From Cytophagales bacterium (GTDB taxonomy: Bacteria > Bacteroidota > Bacteroidia > Cytophagales > Cytophagaceae): DNA of 6,763 bases. This document shows, piece by piece, positions 1 to 6,230 of this stretch. The first letter of the stretch is position 1. Every line of letters starts with the position of its first letter. The stretch spans positions 1 to 6,763 of the forward strand of contig JANYCO010000688.1 in NCBI GenBank assembly GCA_025360235.1, written 5' to 3'. The notes beneath the pieces were generated by a model that worked only from the letters and a program-made list of their open reading frames with translations, had not been told where the DNA came from and did no database searches. The position numbers and the translations under genes were made by a program.

Positions 1-2490
1 GCATTGTCATCATTTAATACATACGCTTCAACAGGATTGGCAAATGGCGACCAAATAAAAGTAATTGCAGATAATGGTTCGTTTAGTTGTCCCGATACTT
101 CTCTTATTATTACGATGACTGTAATCCCTAACCCGAACCCAACTGTAACCGTTAACGGACTGCCATCATTGGTTTGTAGTAATACCGTCGGGACATTTAC
201 AACAACCACATCTCCAACTGGCGGAGTGTTATCTGGTAATGGAATTTCAGGAACAACATTTTCTCCGTCATTGGCTGGTTCTGGAAATCAATTAGTCACC
301 TATACGATAACTAGCAGTGGGTGTAACTTTGCAGGTACGACTAGTGTAAATGTTAATTCTGCTCCGACTGTATTGCTTACAAGTAGTGATGCGGATAATA
401 TTATATGTGAAGGTGATGCAGTAACTTTCACTGCTAATACCAGTGGAACTGCAAATCGTTATTTATTCCTTAAAAATTCAAATGGAATTCAAGGACCAAA
501 TGCTACCAATACATTTTTAATAAATAATTTAGTAAATGGAGATAATATTTCTGTGACAGTCGATAATGGAGCGAGTACTTGCCAAGCTTCTTCTAGCATA
601 ATTACAACGACTGTTGGGAAGATTCCTAAGGCATATTTTACTTGGAAAAATTCATGCGGTTCTCAGATTGTCGATTATAAAGACGGTTCTCCTGTTGTTG
701 TTGGTTCTTCCATTACATCAATAAAATGGGATTTTGAAAATGATGGAATTGTTGATGATAATTTGAATCTTAATCCATCTAAGAGTTTCGCTATTCCTCA
801 GACTTATGATACTAAATATATTGTTATAACTGATAAAGGATGTTCTGATACTATCACCAAAAAAGTGACTGTATCTCCTGGTTTTGTTATTACACCAGAC
901 ATTCCTTATTCAGTTATTTTTTCTTCATCAAAGGAATATTGGTTTCCAAAAGACACAACTATTTCTACTTGGGGTTGGGGAACTGCCAATGGTTCAGTTA
1001 TAACAACAGGAAGTAGGAATGTTTGGGCTACTGGAAGTAACGTAAATAATCTATATAATGAAGCTGAGGTTTCTTTTTTGAATAGTCCATGTTTCGATTT
1101 TACAGCCTTGGATAAACCAATGATTGCATTAAAAATATGGTCTGAAACTATTTCAGGTTTTTCTGGTGTAATGTTGGAGTCCTCAATTGATGAAGGCAGT
1201 TCATGGCAAGTTGTTGGAAAAAAGGGGCAAGGGCAGAATTGGTATAACAATGACCAAGGAATAAGTGGAATTGCAAACATAGCACCAACTCAGACCCATC
1301 CAGATAATGAAGGATGGACTGGTACTGATGCCGATTGGAAGATTGCAAGATTTGTATTGGACAATTTAGCAGGAAAGTCTTCTGTGAAATTTAGATTGTC
1401 TTTCGGAGCACCAACAGGAAGTACTACCACAATAAGGAAAGGGTTTGCTGTAGATAGCGTTTGGATTGGCAATAGAAATAAAATAGTGTTAATGGAGCAT
1501 TTTACAAATAATGAACATCAGACGGTTTGTAATAGTAGTTCTTCTAATCCAAAGCTTCGTTGCAGTGCGGCGAATGATTCGATAAATAAAATTCAAACAC
1601 AAAGACCACTTGATGTCGTTTCCTTACAATACCATACAAGCTTTCCAAGTTCAGATAATTTTAATTCATTGGACCCTTCTTTTGAAAGTTCAAAGGTTCT
1701 GTTCTATGGCGTATCGAGTGTTCCTCTGACTTTCTTGGATGGAAGGAGTGCCTTTAAAAAATATGGTACGGGAGGAGATTCATTAAGTGTTCTTAATATT
1801 GACAGTAAGACATTATCTCCTGCTAAATTCAAGCTTGATTTGTCGGTTTATACTTCAGGAACAAAAGTGACTGTTGGTACAAGGTTGAATTATATTGATA
1901 ACATACCTTTAATTGGTACATCGCCAGTCACTCTAGCAGCAGTCGTTGTTAATATTGCAATAATCGAAGAAAACAAAGTTGACTATTCAAAAAACTATAA
2001 AAATGTAGCAAGGAAATTACTACCTGATGCCGCAGGTTCATACATATCTAAAGACTGGTATAAGAATGATAATTTGGAAATTGTAAGCGCATGGGATACT
2101 TATAATGGTTCTCCAAGTGAACTGGGGGTTATCGTATTTGTTCAGGACGCTAATTCAAATGAAGTTTATCAAGTTATTTATAGAAAAGGGGCTGGAACAT
2201 CTGGTAATATAGTTTCCTCTACAAAGGAAAGTATTATGCAAATTAGCGATATATTTGTCTATCCAAATCCTGTATCAGATGAATTAACGGTGCTATTAAA
2301 TTCAGAAGATAACATTGATTATAGTTGGGAACTATATGACAATGTAGGTAGGATTATACTGAATGGAAATGAAAGCAAGTCAAATAATTTTAGAATAAAT
2401 ACAAGCAAACTTAATGAAGGGCTTTATACTTTAAAACTAACCGATTTGGCAAACAATTCGATTTTAAAGAAAATTGTAGTAGTTCATTAA
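1..2490 (+). CDS. Large secreted multidomain protein with T9SS sorting domain (5' partial)
   Basis: The reading frame is open from base 1 and ends at TAA 2488-2490. The true start lies upstream; 829 residues are visible, numbered here from the codon at base 1. Domains in order: Ig-like or adhesin-type repeats (1-206), in which residues 10-41 and 174-205 are copies of one repeat (shared NGD, DNG, C and SIIT-type ends) separated by a different Gly/Thr-rich repeat (about 45-119); a PKD-like domain (about 208-293, core KWDFENDG); a MAM/jelly-roll-like domain (about 300-490, with SPCFDF, NWYN, GWTG and a DSVWIGNR end); an Omp28-like thioredoxin-fold domain (about 494-725, beginning VLMEHFT, with a cis-proline-type GVSSVPLTFLDG); and a T9SS type A sorting domain (about 750-829, YPNPVSDELTV, then LNEGLYTLKL and KKIVVVH). 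Secretion through T9SS to the cell surface or medium follows from the sorting domain. Function is unknown; adhesion or ligand binding is inferred from the repeats. The thioredoxin-like part lacks a CxxC, so redox activity is doubtful. Domain boundaries were judged by eye. Confidence 0.93.
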   Translation, partial: ALSSFNTYASTGLANGDQIKVIADNGSFSCPDTSLIITMTVIPNPNPTVTVNGLPSLVCSNTVGTFTTTTSPTGGVLSGNGISGTTFSPSLAGSGNQLVTYTITSSGCNFAGTTSVNVNSAPTVLLTSSDADNIICEGDAVTFTANTSGTANRYLFLKNSNGIQGPNATNTFLINNLVNGDNISVTVDNGASTCQASSSIITTTVGKIPKAYFTWKNSCGSQIVDYKDGSPVVVGSSITSIKWDFENDGIVDDNLNLNPSKSFAIPQTYDTKYIVITDKGCSDTITKKVTVSPGFVITPDIPYSVIFSSSKEYWFPKDTTISTWGWGTANGSVITTGSRNVWATGSNVNNLYNEAEVSFLNSPCFDFTALDKPMIALKIWSETISGFSGVMLESSIDEGSSWQVVGKKGQGQNWYNNDQGISGIANIAPTQTHPDNEGWTGTDADWKIARFVLDNLAGKSSVKFRLSFGAPTGSTTTIRKGFAVDSVWIGNRNKIVLMEHFTNNEHQTVCNSSSSNPKLRCSAANDSINKIQTQRPLDVVSLQYHTSFPSSDNFNSLDPSFESSKVLFYGVSSVPLTFLDGRSAFKKYGTGGDSLSVLNIDSKTLSPAKFKLDLSVYTSGTKVTVGTRLNYIDNIPLIGTSPVTLAAVVVNIAIIEENKVDYSKNYKNVARKLLPDAAGSYISKDWYKNDNLEIVSAWDTYNGSPSELGVIVFVQDANSNEVYQVIYRKGAGTSGNIVSSTKESIMQISDIFVYPNPVSDELTVLLNSEDNIDYSWELYDNVGRIILNGNESKSNNFRINTSKLNEGLYTLKLTDLANNSILKKIVVVH
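28..615 (+). repeat. Two copies of an Ig-like protein repeat, interrupted by a different repeat
   Basis: The segments at 28-123 and 520-615 encode 32-residue stretches with about 16 identical positions, including L-x-N-G-D, the D-N-G turn, one Cys and a final I-I-T-x-T-V. They are the ends of two copies of the same module. The first copy is cut by the window edge. A differently patterned Gly/Thr-rich module (SPTGG, SGNGISG, SPSLAGSG) lies between them. This suggests a longer array upstream, but its length cannot be seen. Confidence 0.65.
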
Positions 2491-2514
2491 GGGATTAAAT
2501 ATAAATATTGGAAT

Positions 2515-3972
2515 ATGAAAAAAAGTAAATCTTATTGTCTATTGGTAATTTTAATGCTATCATTTCATGGAAGATATGTGTTAGCACAATTAGACAATAC
2601 ATTTAGCAGTGATGGAAAATTATTGGTAGCCAAACCAGCAATTACAGATTGCTATCAAGTTAGAAGTCAAAGCAACGGTAAGTTGGTTATGGCCGGAGAA
2701 TCTGGAGATTCGATTATGGTTGTTAAATTGAATACAAACGGTACAATGGATAATTCATTTAGCGGTGATGGAATTTTATACATTAAATTTCCAAATGAAA
2801 TTACTATTGCATACGGAGTAGCTATTCAGTCTGATGATAAAATTGTTTTAGCAAGCCACTACTTTGATGGAACTAATCTTTACACCATTGTAATCAGGTT
2901 AAATAGCGACGGTAGCTTTGATAATACATTCGATACAGATGGATTCAAAGTGATTAACATTTTTTCATCTCCAGTGGATATTGCCATTCAATCAGATGGT
3001 AAGATTGTAATTCTTACATCAGGAGGGATTTATCGTCTCAATAGTGACGGTAGCATGGATACTTCATTTGATACGGATGGGATAATGTCTTTTAGTAATT
3101 CAATTAATTATGATATTAATGATTTTACCATTCAACCAGACGGAAAAATTTTGGTTGCTGGTGCATATAATAATAATTCTATATTGATGCGAGTGAATTC
3201 TAATGGTTCATTTGATAACGGTTTTGGGACAACAGGTGTAGCAACGTTTGATGTTAATAATGATGTAAATGATAGAGCGGATGCACTTACTATTTTAGAA
3301 AACGGATCTATATTAGTAAGTGGTTATATTACCAATGAAATTTACTTAATGAAATTGAATGTTTCTGATGGTAGTATTGATAATACTTTTGGTGGAGGGG
3401 ATGGAGTAATTAGTTATTCATTTCCTGGGGCTGTAAACAGTATTTGCCATGATATGCAAGAAGATACTGTTACAAATGATATTTTAGTCTCTGGGACGGC
3501 ATTGTATGGTACGGTTGGTAATTTCGCCTTGGCTCGTATTTCTTCTGTTGGGAGTGTTGAAGCTTATACAACTGTAAATATGAGTAACGGTACTTCTGAG
3601 GCAAGGAGTATTTTTATCCAAAGTGATAGAAAAATTGTAATTGCTGGATATGCTACTGAATCGAATAAAGTCTCTATGGCTATTGCTAGATTTGTTGCTG
3701 ATTTTTCTACAAAAATAGATGCGGTAGTGGATGCTACAACATTATCTATTGGAATTAACCTTTTTCCAAACCCAGCGAACTATCATATAAACATTCATTC
3801 AACCTATTCAATTCAACAGGTGCAAGTGATAGATGTACTTGGCAATGAAGTATTAAATCGTTCTGCAAATGGAAATTTAGATTTAGACATTTCTATGCTG
3901 CCTAAAGGGCTATATAGTTTTGTAATTACCACAGACAAAGGAATTGGAAGTAAAAAGGTAAGTATTCAATGA
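2515..3972 (+). CDS. Secreted delta-60 repeat (beta-propeller) protein with T9SS sorting domain
   Basis: The product has 485 residues. The N-terminus is a Sec signal peptide (MKKSKSYC, a hydrophobic core, then VLA before Gln25 as the likely cleavage site), which supports the ATG at 2515. Residues 26-400 are delta-60 repeats (the DUF5122/TIGR02608 type). Strand motifs like DGKIVVAG lie near 54, 107, 161, 209, 263, 321 and 371, and turn motifs like NSDGSFDNTFDTDG lie near 73, 130, 176, 228 and 283, with a degenerate one near 343. Seven strand motifs about 48-58 residues apart suggest a seven-bladed propeller. The N-terminal LDNTFSSDG would supply the turn missing after the last strand. Residues about 415-485 are a T9SS type A sorting domain (LFPNPANYHINI, then KGLYSF and KKVSIQ). 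It begins 24 bases after the upstream gene and ends 7 bases before the next, so co-transcription is likely. No catalytic residues were recognised. A surface or secreted binding role is inferred. Confidence 0.95.
   Translation: MKKSKSYCLLVILMLSFHGRYVLAQLDNTFSSDGKLLVAKPAITDCYQVRSQSNGKLVMAGESGDSIMVVKLNTNGTMDNSFSGDGILYIKFPNEITIAYGVAIQSDDKIVLASHYFDGTNLYTIVIRLNSDGSFDNTFDTDGFKVINIFSSPVDIAIQSDGKIVILTSGGIYRLNSDGSMDTSFDTDGIMSFSNSINYDINDFTIQPDGKILVAGAYNNNSILMRVNSNGSFDNGFGTTGVATFDVNNDVNDRADALTILENGSILVSGYITNEIYLMKLNVSDGSIDNTFGGGDGVISYSFPGAVNSICHDMQEDTVTNDILVSGTALYGTVGNFALARISSVGSVEAYTTVNMSNGTSEARSIFIQSDRKIVIAGYATESNKVSMAIARFVADFSTKIDAVVDATTLSIGINLFPNPANYHINIHSTYSIQQVQVIDVLGNEVLNRSANGNLDLDISMLPKGLYSFVITTDKGIGSKKVSIQ
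2902..3081 (+). repeat. Best-conserved adjacent pair of delta-60 repeat turns
   Basis: The stretches starting at 2902 and 3040 match at about 34 of 41 bases. They encode NSDGSFDNTFDTDG and NSDGSMDTSFDTDG. The two turns are 46 residues apart, and the spacing between their DGK strands (161 and 209) is 48 residues, the shortest in the protein. The closeness at DNA level suggests these two repeats duplicated more recently than the others, although strong protein constraint could also explain it. Confidence 0.55.
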
Positions 3973-3979
3973 TTTAATA

Positions 3980-5116
3980 ATGAAAAATTCGTTTGCGATA
4001 TTTTTTTTAGTTCTGTTGTCATTTTCTTCATGTAAAAAGAAAAAGACCGATTCAATAAACGATGTTCAACCTACACAATCAGAACGGATTGCTATTGATG
4101 CAAGTTTTGGAGATAATGGAAGTCTTTTGTTCTATAATACCAATTACGATAAATTAGAAATTTCTAACGGTAGAATGGCATTGTCAGGGAATTATAGTAC
4201 TGATATGGACTATTCAAACTTATGCAGACTAAATACTAATGGAGATTTTATCTCTTCTTTCGGTGTTTCAGGTATTGCAAATTATAGTTTTCCGATTGAA
4301 GGGCAAACATTCCTATCGAATGATGAGCTGTTTGTTTATGGGAATTCAGGTATTAATAAAATTGGTACTGACGGAAGTAATTCTACAATATCAGCATTGA
4401 ATCCATATTATTTTGTTAATACACTCTCGGATGGGAAATTAATGGTTGAGAAAGGAGATACCTTAATAAGGTTAAACGCTGACTATACTACAGACCTTTC
4501 CTTTGCAGCTACTAAAGGTGCTGTAGTTATGGGTTTTGTAGAAACAAACAATTCATATTATGTTTTGGAGAGCTCTACCAAAAAGATATACAGAGTAAAT
4601 CTAAATGGAGGTTTCGACGTTTCATTTGCCTCGAACGGAATCCTTACTATTCCTGATGCTGGAGATAAACTCCAGTTCACATTTACAAATGGAAGTATGT
4701 ATGTGTATCAATCCTTGCCAATTAATAACACTTACTGTATACGAATTAATAAATTTTCTTTAAATGGTAACCCTGATTTTAATTTTGGGAATGGAGGAAC
4801 TCTTATTATAAAACCGAAGGGTCTGAATGAAAATTATTTTTTGCCATCGTTGGTTATTTCAAATTCATCCACTATTTATTTGTTTAATCTGTTTGTTGTT
4901 CCTTCAAATAATTTTTCAATAAGTAATAAGGCTCAGGTTATGAAATTCAACAGTAATGGAATCCTTGATACATCATTTGGTAAAAATGGTATTGATGAAA
5001 TAACGGGCATGACATACACGTATGATGCAGAAATAATCGGCAATAATTTATTCCTACTAGGTATGTCGAAATCGTTTCCGAACTCTTCGCTGATTACAAA
5101 ATTTAAGATTGAATAA
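3980..5116 (+). CDS. Lipoprotein with diverged delta-60 (beta-propeller) repeats
   Basis: The product has 378 residues. The N-terminus is a lipoprotein signal peptide (hydrophobic AIFFLVLLSF, then SSC with Cys18 as the lipidated residue), which fixes the ATG at 3980. The mature protein starts CKKKKTDS. Repeats resembling those of the preceding gene occur near residues 39 (IDASFGDNG), 84 (LNTNGDFISSFGVSG), 129 (degenerate), 165 (LNADYTTDLSFAATKG), 206 (VNLNGGFDVSFASNG), 259 (FSLNGNPDFNFGNGG) and 323 (FNSNGILDTSFGKNG), again seven. The protein ends just after a final strand (LFLLG, then LITKFKIE), which the N-terminal IDASFGDNG could complete to close a ring. No T9SS sorting domain is present, so it should be membrane-anchored by lipid instead. 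It starts 7 bases after the previous stop, and the terminator 80 bases downstream probably ends the transcript. It looks like a diverged paralogue or partner of its neighbour. Function is unknown. Confidence 0.94.
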   Translation: MKNSFAIFFLVLLSFSSCKKKKTDSINDVQPTQSERIAIDASFGDNGSLLFYNTNYDKLEISNGRMALSGNYSTDMDYSNLCRLNTNGDFISSFGVSGIANYSFPIEGQTFLSNDELFVYGNSGINKIGTDGSNSTISALNPYYFVNTLSDGKLMVEKGDTLIRLNADYTTDLSFAATKGAVVMGFVETNNSYYVLESSTKKIYRVNLNGGFDVSFASNGILTIPDAGDKLQFTFTNGSMYVYQSLPINNTYCIRINKFSLNGNPDFNFGNGGTLIIKPKGLNENYFLPSLVISNSSTIYLFNLFVVPSNNFSISNKAQVMKFNSNGILDTSFGKNGIDEITGMTYTYDAEIIGNNLFLLGMSKSFPNSSLITKFKIE

Positions 5117-5196
5117 TTTTAACATAATAAAAATATATAAATTTCGTTTTTATAGGAATAACAAAGTATTTAAAATTCCATAGCTGGTTGAGAGAT

Positions 5197-5240
5197 CCGG
5201 AAGCATTTGCAAACGCCTGTTTGTAGCTTCCGGTTTTTTT
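5197..5240 (+). terminator. Intrinsic terminator after the three-gene operon
   Basis: An 8-bp perfect stem (CCGGAAGC at 5197-5204 with GCTTCCGG at 5226-5233) is followed directly by seven T residues (5234-5240). Inside it a second 7-bp stem (5208-5214 with 5219-5225, including one G-T wobble) closes a GCCT loop, leaving a three-base bulge at 5205-5207. The T-run is on the plus-strand side, so it stops transcripts arriving from the lipoprotein gene. No long A-run lies to its left, so it is probably not bidirectional. Confidence 0.88.
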
Positions 5241-5688
5241 ATTTAGATACAATCACTTCACCTTCGTAACTCTATTCATTTACATTAATACTATTTTTAC
5301 AAAAAAATACAATTATAGTCCGATTGCTTATAATAAAATTCTCCCAAAATCGTTTTAAAGACAATATGGAATTTTTGTGAGGGCATAATTTAATGAATTC
5401 TCAGCAACTATGGCAAGTAAGGCTCCAACTGGAACAGGACTGAAGCAAATCAGTATGGAAGAGTCTGATATACTCTATATATCAAAAAAGTCGCTGGTGA
5501 TAATAAGAGACTATTGCCGTAGACTTTCCACCCTTCTTGTTGTTCCGCTTTAATTTTTGCCATTTAGTCCTTTAAAATCAAAATAATAGAGTTATTAATA
5601 CAAAGTGGAGAAGTACACACCCATTTTGAAAAAAGTCACTATTAAATAGATATGCATTCATAAACAATTGCCTAAGCAGACCCTAAAT

Positions 5689-5708
5689 CAGACATGAACA
5701 GACATGGA
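5689..5708. repeat. 10-base tandem repeat, two copies
   Basis: CAGACATGAA is followed immediately by CAGACATGGA, differing at one position. There are only two copies. The core CAGACAT is the reverse complement of ATGTCTG, which occurs twice near the dyad at 6059-6086. This may be chance, slippage or a pair of binding half-sites. Confidence 0.5.
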
Positions 5709-5752
5709 ATCCTTCGATTGGAATTAATAACGATTTTTGCTCTTATAAATCC

Positions 5753-5873
5753 ATGAAAAAAAAGGAAGGACAGAAGTTAATGTTGCAGAATTACATAAAG
5801 GAATGGGGTTAAAGACTTGTCAAAGGAAGTCAAACGGGATGATTGGAGGAAATTTGTAAGTAAATATGCTTAA
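5753..5873 (+). pseudogene. Possible decayed 3' end of a gene (frameshifted)
   Basis: One frame from 5753 reads a Lys-rich start and then LMLQNYIKEWG before stopping at 5810-5812. From 5811 an overlapping frame (+1 relative) reads KDLSKEVKRDDWRKFVSKYA and stops at TAA 5871-5873. Joined across a frameshift near 5810, the two make about 38 residues of charged, protein-like sequence with aromatic residues spaced as in a helical domain end. I do not recognise a family. The match is short and chance is a real alternative. No start or upstream coding part was found. Confidence 0.2.
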
Positions 5874-6058
5874 GTATTGTTGAAATACCATTGAATATAG
5901 ATGTCAACTATGGGGGATCGGTGAAATACTGTTAAAAATGAGAAGACACCATCTAGCCTCTTGTTAGTAAATTATTGTTCATAGGAAAAGAAAATCATAA
6001 TTCCAAAAACAAGGTACGGAAGCTACACATGTCTGTCTACAAGGCTGGTTTCCGCAAC

Positions 6059-6086
6059 TGTCCGAATGTCTGAGAATATTCGGACA
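6059..6086. promoter_or_regulatory. Perfect 9-bp dyad, candidate operator
   Basis: TGTCCGAAT at 6059-6067 and its exact reverse complement ATTCGGACA at 6078-6086 flank a 10-base spacer. The spacer region adds a near-copy of the left half-site in direct orientation (TGTCTGA at 6067-6073, one mismatch to TGTCCGA). No T-run follows on either strand, which argues against a terminator. It ends 31 bases before the TTTG of a candidate promoter and about 145 bases before the HA-repeat gene, so an operator for that gene is plausible. The regulator is unknown. Confidence 0.45.
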
Positions 6087-6117
6087 ATACAATTAACTGA
6101 ATATCAAAATCAACCTA

Positions 6118-6149
6118 TTTGACTACTAATGAAAAGGTAGTTAAATTAG
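6118..6149 (+). promoter_or_regulatory. Candidate Bacteroidota-type promoter for the HA-repeat gene
   Basis: TTTG at 6118-6121 matches the -33 element known in this phylum. After 20 bases, TAAATTAG at 6142-6149 matches the -7 consensus TAnnTTTG at five of six fixed positions. The spacing is in the usual range. Transcription would begin near 6156, giving a leader of about 75 bases before the ATG at 6231. In AT-rich DNA such matches also arise by chance. Confidence 0.35.
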
Positions 6150-6230
6150 AGTTGAGAAGCGAACAAGAATGTCGTTTAAATCTGACAATGACCAAAAGAA
6201 GTATTAAAATAAGAATCCATTACAAATCGA

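Larger units (their letters stand above)
5241..6230. other. Gene-poor interval without an intact gene
   Basis: About 990 AT-rich bases have frequent stops in the frames I checked. The longest reading frames I found by eye are 47 codons on plus (5410-5553) and 37 codons on minus (5563 down to 5450). They overlap each other and neither resembles a known family. No tRNA, rRNA or CRISPR pattern is visible. The interval holds a possible gene relic (5753-5873), a short tandem repeat (5689-5708), a dyad (6059-6086) and a candidate promoter (6118-6149). It may be a decayed accessory segment, but I cannot show what it was. Confidence 0.6.

Noticed and set aside
906..1472. Three minus-strand open frames (906-1280, 1148-1348, 1290-1472)
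   Set aside because: They lie opposite the first large gene, whose frame carries clear domains, and none has a family-like sequence.
5109..5145. Promoter-like TTG and TAAATTTC after the lipoprotein gene
   Set aside because: The elements are 26 bases apart, too far for a Bacteroidota promoter, and the next feature is a terminator.
5292..5309. TATTTTT and AAAAATA inverted repeat
   Set aside because: It is a pure A/T pairing in AT-rich DNA, with no GC stem or associated gene.
5410..5553. 47-codon plus-strand frame starting MASKAPTGTG
   Set aside because: It has no recognisable family or ribosome binding site, it overlaps a minus-strand frame of similar quality, and its length is expected by chance.
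5450..5563. 37-codon minus-strand frame starting MAKIKAEQQEGWKVYG
   Set aside because: The first residues look protein-like, but the rest does not, and no well-spaced promoter elements precede it.
6017..6086. Possible tRNA or attC-like folded site
   Set aside because: There is no T-loop consensus, no acceptor stem and no attC core sites; only short hairpins are present.
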